Positions 8,593 through 17,432 of a DNA stretch of 64,000 bases are shown one piece after another. Position 1 is the stretch's first letter; every line of letters starts with the position of its first letter. The translations under genes and the position numbers were made by a program. Origin of the DNA: Methylosinus trichosporium OB3b (lineage in GTDB: Bacteria; Pseudomonadota; Alphaproteobacteria; Rhizobiales; Beijerinckiaceae); contig NZ_CP023737.1 in NCBI RefSeq assembly GCF_002752655.1, positions 2,132,001 to 2,196,000 on the forward strand, given 5' to 3'. Below the pieces are notes generated by a model that searched no databases, was not told the origin of the DNA, and saw only the letters and a program-made list of their open reading frames with translations.

Positions 8593-11070
8593 ATGAAGAA
8601 GATCGCCCAGCAATTTGGCGTCGCCACTGATTTCGCCGAGGTCGCGGAGCTCTGCCGGAACTGGCAGGTCGCAGCCGAGCCGGGTCGACTGCCTCCCTAT
8701 GAGGAGATGGCGCTCGGCAGCCTCGGCCGGCTCGCCGACGATCTGGCGCTCGCGACGCGAGAGCGAGGCGGCTCCTATCAAATACTCTATGGCGGCGACG
8801 GCGTCGGCGCCTGGCTCGGGGCCGCGCCGCGCGGTCTCGCCGTCGACTCGCTTCCGCGCAATCACGCCGATGCGCTGCTTGATGCGCTGGGGCAGGCGCA
8901 TCTGCGCGCGACGCCGGCCGGGACTCTCGCTCGCTCTATTCGCGGCGGGCTGGTGCGAACCTGCGAGATCGTCGTCTTTCCGCTCTCCAGCCGCTGGGGC
9001 GACGCGCTGTTCCTGATCTTCGTCCGCGAGCGCGCCGCGGCGCATAATCTCGTCGACGCCATCTATCGCGCGACGCGCGACGGACTCCTCACCCTCGCCG
9101 CCGTCCATGGAGCGGGGCGCAGCATCGTCGATCTGCAGATCGTCAGCCTCAATGACAGCGCCGCGCGCATTCTCGGCGGCGCCGAGCGCGATCTGCAATG
9201 GCGACGGCTGCGCGAGATCGCGCCCGAATGGATGACCAATGGGACGTTCGAACGTCTCGGCGCGATTTTCGAGGCGATGCGGCACGACGAGTTCGAGGTC
9301 GAGCGCAGCGCCGGCGGCGAGCGGACGCATTTGCGCGTCGCCGCCTCCCCGATGGGCGATCTCATCGGCCTGACGCTAACCGATGTGACCGAGCTGAAGG
9401 AGCGCGAGGCCTCGTTCCGCTTGCTGTTCGAGAATAATCCGATGCCCATGTGGGTCCATGATCCGCAGAGCCTCGGCGTCCTCGCCGTCAATGACGCGGC
9501 CGTCGAGCATTATGGCCTGCCGCGCGAGCGCTTTCTCGCCTCGACGCTGTTCGACCTCTATGCGGAGGAGGAATGGCCGGCGCTGGCGATGAGCCGGGAT
9601 TATCCGGCGCGCCGTCACGCGCCCGACCGCGTCTGGTCGAACCGGACCGCCGGCGGGCGCGTCATCAAGGTGCTGAACTATGGACGCGAGCTCGTCTTCG
9701 ACAACCGCCCCGCCGTGCTGCTGGCCGTCGTCGACGTGACCGAGCAGCGCGAGGCGGCGGCGCGCATCGCCCATCTCGCTCATCACGATCCGCTGACCGG
9801 CCTCGCCAATCGCACCCTGTTCCGCTTGCGGCTGTCGGAAGGACTGGAGCGCCTCGACGAAACGAGCGCGCCGGGCATCGGCGTGCTCTATCTCGATCTC
9901 GACGGGTTCAAGGATGTGAACGACGCCTATGGCCATCCCGTCGGCGACCGGCTGCTCGTCGCCGTCGCGGAACGTCTGCGCCGTCTTCTGCCACAGGGCG
10001 ATCTCGTCGCGCGCGTCGGCGGCGACGAGTTCGCCTTGGTGCAATGCGGCGCGGACCGCGACGAGGCGGAGCGTCTCGCCTGCGTCGTCGTCGAGGCCCT
10101 GAGCCGAACCTATGAGATCGACGGACATCAGGTGAATATCGGCGCGAGCGTCGGCGTCTCCGTGGCGCCCAACGACAGCGACGACGCCGACACGCTGCTG
10201 AAGAACGCCGATATCGCGCTCTATCGCGCCAAGGCCGACGGGCGCGGCGTGCATCGCTTCTTCGAGCCGCAAATGGCCGCGACCATTCACCAGCGCCGCA
10301 CGCTGGAGGCCGATCTGCGCCAAGCGCTGCGCGCGGGCGAGTTCCAAATCTATTATCAGCCGATCATCGACATTGTGACCAATGAGATCGTCGCCTCGGA
10401 GGCGCTGCTGCGCTGGTTCCATCCGATGCGCGGCTCGGTGCCGCCGAGCGACTTCATCCCGCTCGCCGAGGACACGGGCCTCATCGTGCCGATCGGCGAA
10501 TGGGTGCTGCGCGAAGCTTGCCGCGAGGCGGCGAGCTGGCCGACGCCGATCGGCGTCAGCATCAATCTGTCGCCGGCGCAGTTCCGCTCGCGCGCGCTGA
10601 CGCAGGCGGTGGTCTCGGCGCTGGCCTCGAGCGGCCTCGTCGCGCACCGGCTCGAGCTCGAGATCACCGAGACGGTGCTGCTGGCGGAAAATCACGCCAA
10701 TCTGTCGGTGCTGCACCGGCTGCGCGGACTCGGCGTGCGCATCTCGCTCGATGATTTCGGCACCGGCTATTCGAGCCTCAGCTATCTGCGCTCCTTCCCC
10801 TTCGACAAGATCAAGATCGACCGCTCCTTCGTGAAGGAGCTGCCGGAGAATCACGAATGCGGGGCGATCGTGCGCGCGGTCGCCGGCCTCGGCCAATGCC
10901 TCGGCGTCGCCACAGTGGCGGAAGGGGTGGAGACGCTCGACCAGCTGGCGCGGCTGCGCCAGGAAGGCTGCACGCAGATGCAGGGCTTCCTGTTCAGCCG
11001 GCCGACGCCGGCGGCGGAGCTGCGGCGCATGCTCGCCGGGCCGGAAATCGCGGCGGCGCCTGCGGCTTGA
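8593..11070 (+). CDS. PAS-GGDEF-EAL cyclic-di-GMP signalling protein
   Basis: An 825-residue protein. Residues 1-155 form a sensor-like region I cannot place (it contains GRLPPYEEMALGSLGRLADD, similar in style to alphaproteobacterial light/PAS-type inputs). Two PAS-like modules follow (about 160-265 and 270-390; the second begins FRLLFENNPMPMWVHDP). The GGDEF domain has an intact GGDEF at 476-480; the RxxD inhibitory site is absent (Pro instead of Arg at the -9 position). The EAL domain has EALLRW at 603-608, DDFGTGYSSLSYL and KIDRSFV, so phosphodiesterase activity is likely. No transmembrane helices, so cytosolic. The product could both make and break c-di-GMP. Monocistronic. Confidence 0.92.
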   Translation: MKKIAQQFGVATDFAEVAELCRNWQVAAEPGRLPPYEEMALGSLGRLADDLALATRERGGSYQILYGGDGVGAWLGAAPRGLAVDSLPRNHADALLDALGQAHLRATPAGTLARSIRGGLVRTCEIVVFPLSSRWGDALFLIFVRERAAAHNLVDAIYRATRDGLLTLAAVHGAGRSIVDLQIVSLNDSAARILGGAERDLQWRRLREIAPEWMTNGTFERLGAIFEAMRHDEFEVERSAGGERTHLRVAASPMGDLIGLTLTDVTELKEREASFRLLFENNPMPMWVHDPQSLGVLAVNDAAVEHYGLPRERFLASTLFDLYAEEEWPALAMSRDYPARRHAPDRVWSNRTAGGRVIKVLNYGRELVFDNRPAVLLAVVDVTEQREAAARIAHLAHHDPLTGLANRTLFRLRLSEGLERLDETSAPGIGVLYLDLDGFKDVNDAYGHPVGDRLLVAVAERLRRLLPQGDLVARVGGDEFALVQCGADRDEAERLACVVVEALSRTYEIDGHQVNIGASVGVSVAPNDSDDADTLLKNADIALYRAKADGRGVHRFFEPQMAATIHQRRTLEADLRQALRAGEFQIYYQPIIDIVTNEIVASEALLRWFHPMRGSVPPSDFIPLAEDTGLIVPIGEWVLREACREAASWPTPIGVSINLSPAQFRSRALTQAVVSALASSGLVAHRLELEITETVLLAENHANLSVLHRLRGLGVRISLDDFGTGYSSLSYLRSFPFDKIKIDRSFVKELPENHECGAIVRAVAGLGQCLGVATVAEGVETLDQLARLRQEGCTQMQGFLFSRPTPAAELRRMLAGPEIAAAPAA

Positions 11071-11150
11071 GACCTCACGCGCATGGGGTCAGGAGAGTTC
11101 GCGAAGTCGAGACGCCGCGACGCCTCCATCGCCCCTCACCTCACCTCTCC

Positions 11151-11159
11151 CCGCAAGCG
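11151..11159. repeat. Left target-site duplication of the insertion sequence
   Basis: CCGCAAGCG directly precedes the left IS end and is repeated exactly at 12462-12470 after the right end. Nine bp is a usual duplication length for IS4-family elements. Confidence 0.8.
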
Positions 11160-12461
11160 CACGGCTGTCCGGGGAAAATCAGGCATAGGCGAGCTCCAGC
11201 TGCCTCGGCGATATGCGCCGCCGCGCGGCCTGATATTTGGGCGGCGGCCGTTCGAGTCTGTCGATCGGTCGCCGCTCGAACAGAAACCTGCCGGCGAGCT
11301 CCGAGAACCGCAGATGCGCGAGTTCGATATCGTGGCGGTGGGCGGCGATGCGCAGCAGCACGAAAGCGATCATCGCCGCGATCAGCTGCAGCCGCACGGC
11401 GTTCTCGTTTTCGCCGAGAAACTTGCGGATGTTGAGATGCTGCTTGATCCAGCGGAACAGCAGCTCTATGGCCCAGCGCGCCTTGTAGAGCGCGGCGATC
11501 TCGACCGCCGAACGCGTCATGTCGTTGGTGATCACGACGATCAGCTGCGGCTTGCCGTCCTTCAGCGCATCGCGTTGAATATGAAGGCGACGCAGCGGCA
11601 TGGGCAGTTTCGAGTCGCCCTTGCTGGCGAGCTCGACCTCGCAATCCCTGAGCACGGTGTAGCCTTCGCCGCGCGTCTGCGGCATCTCCCGATCCGCGAG
11701 GTCGGTGAGGCGGGTGTTGCTCTTGGGGCGCGTGACGAACAAGGCTCGGGCCTCGTGAATGTCCCTCCACCATTTGAAATCATAATAGCCCTTGTCGAAG
11801 ACATAGGTCGCGCCGGCCTCGATCGGCGTCTTCTTGCCGATCTCGACATCGTTGACATTGGCGGGCGTGACCTCGACGCAGAAGGGGCGGTCGACCCCGG
11901 GATCGTAGACGACGTGCATCTTCATGCCGTGGATGCGGCCGTTCGAGCGGGCGAAGTCGTGGAATTTGCTCAACGGGATAGGCGTCGAATCGATGAGGCG
12001 CAGCAGCTCGGCGCCGTCGCGGCGCGTTCTGCGGTCGAGTTCGCAGGAGAGGCGCGCGAAAAGATCGGCGAAGACGCCGACGGGCCGGCGTGCGTTGGCT
12101 TCGGCGAGGGTGGAGCGGGCGATCCTGCGGACGCCGAGGTGATAATGGGAGCCGCTGTTGGCGTTGAAGGCGGCCTCGAGGCTGCGCAGGCTCGTTTCGC
12201 CGCCGAGCTGAGCGGCGATCAGGACGACGAGATGATCCCAGCTCTTGAAGGATTTGTCGTAGGCGTCGCCCTTGTGGCGCGCGACGATTTGGCCGAACGC
12301 GCGACGATCGATCGGCTTGAGCAAGTCGACAAAAACGCTATTCTGGAAGCGCATGTCTGGTCCTTTATTTTCCAGTCTCGACAACCGGAAAATACCCCGA
12401 AACCTTCGGAAGTACCAGGCATGCGCCCGCGACTTATCGACTCATTCCCCGGACAGCCGTG
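11160..12461 (-). mobile_element. IS4-family insertion sequence (DUF4372 transposase type), 1302 bp, intact
   Basis: Perfect 17-bp terminal inverted repeats CACGGCTGTCCGGGGAA (11160-11176, and its complement at 12445-12461) begin CA and end TG. One full-length transposase ORF fills the element. The flanking 9-bp direct repeats are identical, so the insertion is recent or at least undecayed. Joining the flanks recreates CTCTCC-CCGCAAGCG-GGAGAG, a hairpin between the GGDEF-EAL gene and the DUF882 gene; the IS landed in its loop. Confidence 0.9.
11179..12354 (-). CDS. IS4-family transposase
   Basis: A 391-residue DDE transposase with an N-terminal DUF4372-like region (KPIDRRAFGQIVARHKGD, WDHLVVLIAAQL). 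Catalytic residues: Asp122 in LIDSTPI, Asp187 in VFDKGYYDF, Glu297 in the YREK signature Y290-x2-R293-x3-E297-x6-K304, which matches the IS4 family exactly. The ATG at 12354 (MRFQNSVFVDLL) is chosen over ten extra in-frame codons. The stop lies three bp inside the left inverted repeat. No frameshift or internal stop, so it should be active. Confidence 0.95.
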   Translation of the reverse strand: MRFQNSVFVDLLKPIDRRAFGQIVARHKGDAYDKSFKSWDHLVVLIAAQLGGETSLRSLEAAFNANSGSHYHLGVRRIARSTLAEANARRPVGVFADLFARLSCELDRRTRRDGAELLRLIDSTPIPLSKFHDFARSNGRIHGMKMHVVYDPGVDRPFCVEVTPANVNDVEIGKKTPIEAGATYVFDKGYYDFKWWRDIHEARALFVTRPKSNTRLTDLADREMPQTRGEGYTVLRDCEVELASKGDSKLPMPLRRLHIQRDALKDGKPQLIVVITNDMTRSAVEIAALYKARWAIELLFRWIKQHLNIRKFLGENENAVRLQLIAAMIAFVLLRIAAHRHDIELAHLRFSELAGRFLFERRPIDRLERPPPKYQAARRRISPRQLELAYA

Positions 12462-12470
12462 CCGCAAGCG
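12462..12470. repeat. Right target-site duplication of the insertion sequence
   Basis: Exact second copy of CCGCAAGCG, directly after the right inverted repeat. Confidence 0.8.
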
Positions 12471-12510
12471 GGAGAGGAGGCGGCCGGCGCCGCTGGAACA
12501 ATGAGAGGCT

Positions 12511-14172
12511 TCAGCGCCGCGCGAAATGATCCGTCGGCAACATGTCGGTCTTGGCGGCGAAGACGCCGGCCTGACCGCAAGTTGAGGCCACGAACAGGCC
12601 CGTTTCCGCCCGCGCCGCCGAGCGCGGCGCGCCGATCATCGAGCCGAGCGCCGAGCCCGAGGCCAGCAGCCGCGCCGAGCGCGCCGATGTGAGCGCCTGG
12701 AAATTCGAGCGATCGAGCCGGGCCGGGACCAGAGCGATCTTCGCCGCGACAGCCGGCTCGGCCGGCGATTTGGCCACGGCCGAGGACAGACGCAGATCAG
12801 CCGACGCCGCGGCGACGCCATCCCGGCGCGGAGCCGCGACGGCGGCGGGCGGCGGGGCGTCCGCATCCGGCGCCACGGTCGGCGCATAAGCGAGCAGAGG
12901 CTCGGGCTTGGCGGGACGCGCCTCGGGCGGCGCGGGCGGCGGCGACGCCTCGATGAGATTGGCGATGGCGACGCCCGCGCCCGGCCGCAGCGGAACCGAT
13001 GCGAAGCCGTCGGAGAGCGCCACGAGGCCATACGGCCGGGCCGGCGGCAGCGGCGCGCCGAGCAGCGCGAGCCCGGACGGACGACGCGGCGGCAGCGGAG
13101 CGAGCGCCGGCGTCTCCTCGGCGGCGGCGAGGGGTTCGAGCGAGGCGACCGTCTCCGCCGACGGCTTGATCCGCTCCAGCGCCGGCGGCTCGGCGGGTCC
13201 CTGGCGCAGCTGCGTCTCGCCGCGCGGCAGATCGCGCTCGGCGGCGGCGATCGCCCTCTCGGCCCGGCCGCGTCGCGCCGGCGTCCCGGCCGGCGCGGCT
13301 TCGGCGCCCTCCTCCTCGGCTTCAGCGGACCGCGCGGTCTGCCGCGGCGCCAGCGACGCCCATTGCTTGCGCGGAGCGGGCGCCGGCGCCGAGACCGAAG
13401 CGTCCTCGTCGTCCTCGCCGCCGAACAGGAAGGCGAAGAAGCTCTTGGTCTTGCGCTCGACCGGGGCATAGGTGCCGCCGCGCGCCTCGATCTCGGCCTT
13501 GGCCTCCTCATAGCGGGCGAGCGGCTGGTTGTTGGTCGGCAAATGCACCGTCTTGCCGTCCGGGAACAGCCGCACGAGCTGGTCATAGCTCATGCGCGGC
13601 CAGGAGCGCACGCTGCCGACATCGAGATGGACGAAGGGCGTCCCGGCGTTGGGGTAATAGCCGACGCCGCCACGCTGCATGCGCATGCCGATCTCGCGGA
13701 TCGTGGACATGGACATGCCCGGCATGGTCGTGTCCATCGCCTTGCCCAGCATGTGCTGCGAATGGCGCGCCACCGCGCGCGAGCGGGAGCGCAGCATGGC
13801 GTTGGTCTCCGGCGAGCGATAGGCGGAGACGACATGCACGGGCTCGTTCGCCCCGGCGTCGCGATAGGCCTGCCACACCACATCGAAGAGGCGCGGGTCC
13901 ATCTTGGTGGGCTCGTCGCGCCGCCAGTCGCGCAGGAACCAGTTGAGCTGCTCGAGCACGGATTCGTCGTAACGGCCGTTCACCAGATAGGTCGCGGCGA
14001 TCTGCTCATGCGTATGGGCGTGGTAGAGATAGAGCGTGCGGGTCTCGCCATTGGCGACCGCGCTTTCCGTGAAGGACGGCGCGAGCGCCGCCGCCAGGAT
14101 CGCGAGAACGCCGGCCGCGCGAATGAGCGCGCGCGACCCTCTGCAGGACGTCAGTCTCCAGCGATCCGTCAA
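12511..14172 (-). CDS. DUF882 (YcbK-like, peptidase M15 superfamily) cell-wall protein
   Basis: A 553-residue exported protein. The signal segment is AAGVLAILAAALAPSFTESAVA. Residues 45-215 are the DUF882 domain with zinc-ligand-type motifs SQHMLGKAMD and FVHLDVG and the substrate-loop segment VSAYRSPETNAMLR; family members resemble D,D-/L,D-carboxypeptidases acting on peptidoglycan. From about residue 240 the protein is a long Ala/Pro/Arg/Glu-rich tail with repeated APLPPRRPSGLALLG / LPPARPYGLVALSD units, probably disordered. The start codon appears to be TTG (14172), with GGAAAGACG upstream; no ATG is available before the domain. Substrate not shown by sequence. Confidence 0.85.
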   Translation of the reverse strand: MTDRWRLTSCRGSRALIRAAGVLAILAAALAPSFTESAVANGETRTLYLYHAHTHEQIAATYLVNGRYDESVLEQLNWFLRDWRRDEPTKMDPRLFDVVWQAYRDAGANEPVHVVSAYRSPETNAMLRSRSRAVARHSQHMLGKAMDTTMPGMSMSTIREIGMRMQRGGVGYYPNAGTPFVHLDVGSVRSWPRMSYDQLVRLFPDGKTVHLPTNNQPLARYEEAKAEIEARGGTYAPVERKTKSFFAFLFGGEDDEDASVSAPAPAPRKQWASLAPRQTARSAEAEEEGAEAAPAGTPARRGRAERAIAAAERDLPRGETQLRQGPAEPPALERIKPSAETVASLEPLAAAEETPALAPLPPRRPSGLALLGAPLPPARPYGLVALSDGFASVPLRPGAGVAIANLIEASPPPAPPEARPAKPEPLLAYAPTVAPDADAPPPAAVAAPRRDGVAAASADLRLSSAVAKSPAEPAVAAKIALVPARLDRSNFQALTSARSARLLASGSALGSMIGAPRSAARAETGLFVASTCGQAGVFAAKTDMLPTDHFARR

Positions 14173-14432
14173 ATTATTTCGTCTTTCCGCTGGCGGCGGG
14201 CGCGGGCGCCCGACGTGTTGGCTCTCGTTCGCGCGATGGCGCGCGAGCTAGCGAAGGGAAGAGTCACGAATCGGCGAAGCGCCGGATCAGCGCTTCTCCG
14301 TGACGCGGAACGCATGGAATCTGCGCAAGCACGCCACGATTTGCCCGCCGACTGTGTCCGTAGAGCAACATCGTGGCGAAAAATAGCCGAGGCGCAATTA
14401 GGACACAATGCCTCGCCTACGCTTTTGTCCGA
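14173..14432. other. Gap between the DUF882 and COG3904-like genes
   Basis: 260 bp with no ORF I can support on either strand. It should contain the DUF882 promoter (minus strand); no clear box was found. Confidence 0.35.
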
Positions 14433-15233
14433 TCATCTTTGCGCGAGGCGCGCCGGCAGGGGGAGGACGAAGACGCCGCTGGCGAGGATCGGCTGCCCGC
14501 CTGGAATGCGCGGAGGCGGAAGCGCCGGCGGAGGCGGGACCGGGGCGAGCGCCAGCGGCCGGCGCGGCGGCTCGGGAGCCTCGGCGAGGCGGGGGCCGAT
14601 CGAGGCGGTCGGCGCGGGGTCGACGCCGCGCGCCGGGTCGGGCCGAGCCACAGCGACGCGAATGGGTCCCTGCGGCGCCGGTGCGGAGGGGCCGAAGGCT
14701 CCAGCCACGGCGCCGCGCACCGTCTCGGCGAGATCGCCGATGGGGCTCGACGGCGCGGCGGCCAATGCGCTCGCGGTCGGCGCACGCCGGTTCCGCGAGG
14801 CGATCATCGTATCGCCATTGCAATTGCGCATCCCGAGCGAAATCAGCTCGGCGCCGGTCAGCACCCTATATTGACGGGTGAGGCCGCCGAGCCGCTGCTG
14901 CACCGCCGCCGGATAGGAGTCGAACAGCTGCTGCGAGACGCCGGCGTCGGTCTGTCGGTCGATGGCGTTGTAGGCGAGGTGGAATTTCACCAGCGAATGG
15001 GGATAGACGCAGACATTGGGCAGGCTCAGCGCCAATGTGCAGGCCGACCGGCATTCATGCAGACGAACCTCGCGGCCCTCGCGGCGATAGATTTCGGTTT
15101 GCGCCTGATAGTCCGAGACGAGACCGCCCACGTCCTTATAGACGATGACCGGCGCCGGAGCGGGCGGCGGCGACAGATAACCCAAGCAACACCTCTGCAC
15201 TCGACGAGGACGGCCGCGAGGAAAATTCACCAT
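14433..15233 (-). CDS. COG3904-like predicted periplasmic protein (ClpP/crotonase-like fold)
   Basis: A 266-residue protein. Residues 30-110 resemble COG3904 proteins: a VYKDVGGLVSDYQAQTEIY segment, then HECRSACTLALSL with the SACT nucleophile-like motif, then HSLVKFHLAY. The C-terminal half is a Pro/Ala-rich tail. No clear signal peptide is seen, though ECRSAC suggests an exported, disulfide-bearing protein. The ATG lies in a perfect 8-bp hairpin (15226-15244). It follows the NadQ-like gene by 26 bp on the same strand and may be co-transcribed. Activity is unproven. Confidence 0.6.
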   Translation of the reverse strand: MVNFPRGRPRRVQRCCLGYLSPPPAPAPVIVYKDVGGLVSDYQAQTEIYRREGREVRLHECRSACTLALSLPNVCVYPHSLVKFHLAYNAIDRQTDAGVSQQLFDSYPAAVQQRLGGLTRQYRVLTGAELISLGMRNCNGDTMIASRNRRAPTASALAAAPSSPIGDLAETVRGAVAGAFGPSAPAPQGPIRVAVARPDPARGVDPAPTASIGPRLAEAPEPPRRPLALAPVPPPPALPPPRIPGGQPILASGVFVLPLPARLAQR

Positions 15234-15259
15234 GTCATGGTGAACAACCTCTTAAAGCG

Positions 15260-16279
15260 TCATCCCCTCACGCCGACCCGCAGCCCCGGCGCGGATCGTT
15301 CTTGCAGGACATTGCGGCGAAAATGAAAGAGCGCGGCGGGACGCCCGCCCGTCTTCAGCGACACCTCGCCGGTCGGCTCCACGGCCGCGGAAGTCTCGAC
15401 GAGGCGGCGGAAATTCTGCTTGTGCAGATGGCGTCCGGCGATCGCCTCCACGGTTCTCTGCAATTCTGTGAGCGTGAAGGCGGGCGGCATCAGCTCGAAG
15501 ATCACCGGCCGATATTTCATCTTGGCGCGCAGCCGACCCATGGCCGTCGCCAGAATGCGCCGATGGTCGTGCTGCATCGGCGCGCCGAGCGGCGGCGGAC
15601 GGCTTCCGCGCTGCAGCGCGGCCTCGCGACCGTCGCGCCAGGCTTCCTCGACGAGGCCGGCCTCATAGAGCAGCTCATAGCGTTCCAGCGCGTTTTCTTC
15701 GTCGAAGCCGCGGCTCGCCGGCTGAAAGAGGAGATTGACGCGCTCGCGCCGTCGCAGGCCCGAAGAAGACAGAGCAGCCGGCGCCTCCTCGACCCATTGG
15801 GCGAGCCCCGGCAGCACGGTGGTCTCCAAGAGCTCGGGTCGGCCCGCGCGCCAGTCCTCCCAGGGAAAGAAGTCGTACCAGCTGCGAAAGCCGGCGAATT
15901 CGCCCGTCTGACCCTCGGCGATCCGCGTCAGCGCCAGATAGCCGACGGACACCACATGCGGATCGCGGTCGCCGGCGCGCGCATGGCGGCCGCGGTCGCC
16001 GAATGTATAGAGCTGCTCCACATAGCCGAGCGTCATGCCGGTCTGCTCGGCGACCCAGGATCGAAGGCCGATCTCGAAGGTCCGGTGCCGCACCGGATCG
16101 AAGGGTCCGGACGGCAGCGAGGCGCGCGTGTCGATCTCGCTCGCGCGCATGGTGAGGATCAGCGGGGCGTCGCCCTGGACGGCGACGATCGCCGCGGTGA
16201 GGCCGATCTCGACCGGCAGCGGGCCGGCGGCGGCATGATCGCCCGGTCGATCCTCCGCCGCGCCATGGCGCAAGCTCAC
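15260..16279 (-). CDS. nadQ: NUDIX-domain / winged-helix NAD regulator (NadQ-like, COG4111)
   Basis: A 339-residue protein. The N-terminal two thirds resemble a NUDIX fold without a clear hydrolase box (GLTAAIVAVQGDAPLILTMR; GPFDPVRHRTFEIGLRSWV). The C-terminal about 80 residues match the winged helix of NrtR-like regulators: FELMPPAFTLTELQ, HLHKQNFRRLVE, LKTGGRPAALFHFR. From remembered comparative genomics, COG4111 proteins in alphaproteobacteria are NadQ repressors of de novo NAD genes. The GTG start at 16279 overlaps the upstream stop (GTGA), indicating translational coupling. The matching candidate operators are upstream of nadA (33743-33895). Symbol by family assignment, not proof. Confidence 0.75.
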   Translation of the reverse strand: MSLRHGAAEDRPGDHAAAGPLPVEIGLTAAIVAVQGDAPLILTMRASEIDTRASLPSGPFDPVRHRTFEIGLRSWVAEQTGMTLGYVEQLYTFGDRGRHARAGDRDPHVVSVGYLALTRIAEGQTGEFAGFRSWYDFFPWEDWRAGRPELLETTVLPGLAQWVEEAPAALSSSGLRRRERVNLLFQPASRGFDEENALERYELLYEAGLVEEAWRDGREAALQRGSRPPPLGAPMQHDHRRILATAMGRLRAKMKYRPVIFELMPPAFTLTELQRTVEAIAGRHLHKQNFRRLVETSAAVEPTGEVSLKTGGRPAALFHFRRNVLQERSAPGLRVGVRG

Positions 16280-16788
16280 GCGAGCTCGAGCGCGAAAGGC
16301 GCCCCTTCGAAGCAATCCGCGCCGCGGCCGATGCCCTCGATCGCATCGCTCATGCGGCCGTCGCGGCGCATGATCCGGTCGGCGAGAGCGACGAGGCGGC
16401 GATTGGGGGTCGCCGTGGGCGAGGCGCGCCGCAGATCGCGCGCGAGATCGGTCTCGCTGCGCTCCGGCGCGAGGGCGCAGGCCAGAATGAAAGCGGCTGC
16501 CGGCGAGCGGCTGACGCCAGCGTAGCAATGAATGACCAGCGGCTCGCGGCGATCCCAGGCGGCGGCGAAGGCGAGCAGCGTCTCGATATGCTCGCCGCAG
16601 GCCAGAACATGCCCCTCCTGGCGCACATCGATATCCGACACCGACAGGCGCAGATGCCGTTCGGGGGCGATCTCGCACGGGCGCACGAGAGAGGCGCCCC
16701 CGGTCAATATCGTGATCAGCGAACGCGCTCCGCTGGAACGCACAGTCTCGACGACCTTGGTGAGCGAGCAGACGTAGAGGCGCGCCAT
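16276..16788 (-). CDS. Tyrosine phosphatase-like protein
   Basis: A 170-residue protein with the cysteine phosphatase loop HCYAGVSRSPAA (Cys-x5-Arg intact) and an upstream SDIDVR segment that may carry the general acid Asp. The ATG at 16788 is preferred because GAGGGGGG sits at ribosome-binding distance; an in-frame GTG at 16794 overlaps the upstream stop. It is the middle gene of a tightly packed trio (HD hydrolase, this, NadQ-like). The grouping suggests a role in nucleotide or NAD-related signalling, but the substrate is unknown. Confidence 0.8.
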   Translation of the reverse strand: MARLYVCSLTKVVETVRSSGARSLITILTGGASLVRPCEIAPERHLRLSVSDIDVRQEGHVLACGEHIETLLAFAAAWDRREPLVIHCYAGVSRSPAAAFILACALAPERSETDLARDLRRASPTATPNRRLVALADRIMRRDGRMSDAIEGIGRGADCFEGAPFALELA

Positions 16789-16790
16789 TT

Positions 16791-17411
16791 TCACCCCCCC
16801 TCGGCCCCTCGTTCGACCGCGGCGAAGCGGGCGAGGAAACGCTGCTGCGCCGCTTCCGCATCGAGCGGGGCGAGCGCCTCCTCGCAGACCTCCAGCGCGA
16901 TCGCCGGGCGACCGAAGATGCGCTCGGCCTCGGCGTGTGTAAAGCCGGCGAGACCCGTCGCCTCGAAAAAAGCAGCGGCTCGGTCCGCCCGCTTCGCGAG
17001 CCGCAGCAGTGCGGCGTCGGGCTCGTGCGGCAGCGAGAATCGTAGCAGGATCGCGGTCAATATGCGTTTCTCGACGCTCTTATAGGCGTCGCCGATGACG
17101 GTTTTGAACGGCGAGATCATGTCGCCGATCACATATTCGGGCGCGTCATGCAGCAGCATGAACAAACGTCGCTGCGGCGTCAGCCCCGGCTCCAGCGCGG
17201 CGGCGATCGATTCGACCAGCAGGCTGTGCTGCGCGACCGAGAAGATATGCGGCCCGATGGTCTGACCATTCCATCGCGCCACGCGCGCGAGCCCATGGGC
17301 GATGTCCTCGATCTCGATGTCGAGCGGCGAGGGGTCGAGCAGATCGAGGCGTCGGCCGGACAGCATACGCTGCCAGGCGCGCGGCGCAGCCTGCGCGGTC
17401 TTGCCCTTCAC
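16791..17411 (-). CDS. HD-domain phosphohydrolase (YfbR/HDDC2-like)
   Basis: A 206-residue protein with metal-binding HD motifs: SVAQHSLLVE, then LLHDAPEYVIGDMISPFK, and a later KRADRAAAFFEA. These fit the 5'-deoxynucleotidase/HD hydrolase group. Start is GTG at 17411; the family usually begins close to PRAWQRMLSGRRLDLLDP, which is near the N-terminus here. It is the first gene of the HD-phosphatase-NadQ operon, with almost no spacing to the next gene. A nucleotide substrate is likely; an NAD-pathway role is inference from context. Confidence 0.85.
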   Translation of the reverse strand: MKGKTAQAAPRAWQRMLSGRRLDLLDPSPLDIEIEDIAHGLARVARWNGQTIGPHIFSVAQHSLLVESIAAALEPGLTPQRRLFMLLHDAPEYVIGDMISPFKTVIGDAYKSVEKRILTAILLRFSLPHEPDAALLRLAKRADRAAAFFEATGLAGFTHAEAERIFGRPAIALEVCEEALAPLDAEAAQQRFLARFAAVERGAEGG

Positions 17412-17432
17412 CCGCCGTCTCCGATGACGTCG

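Noticed and set aside
9376..10896. Minus-strand ORF opposite the GGDEF-EAL gene
   Set aside because: The sense frame has full GGDEF and EAL motifs; this is its complement.
11083..12504. Plus-strand ORF across the insertion sequence
   Set aside because: Antisense of the transposase running through both IS ends; cannot be an ancestral gene.
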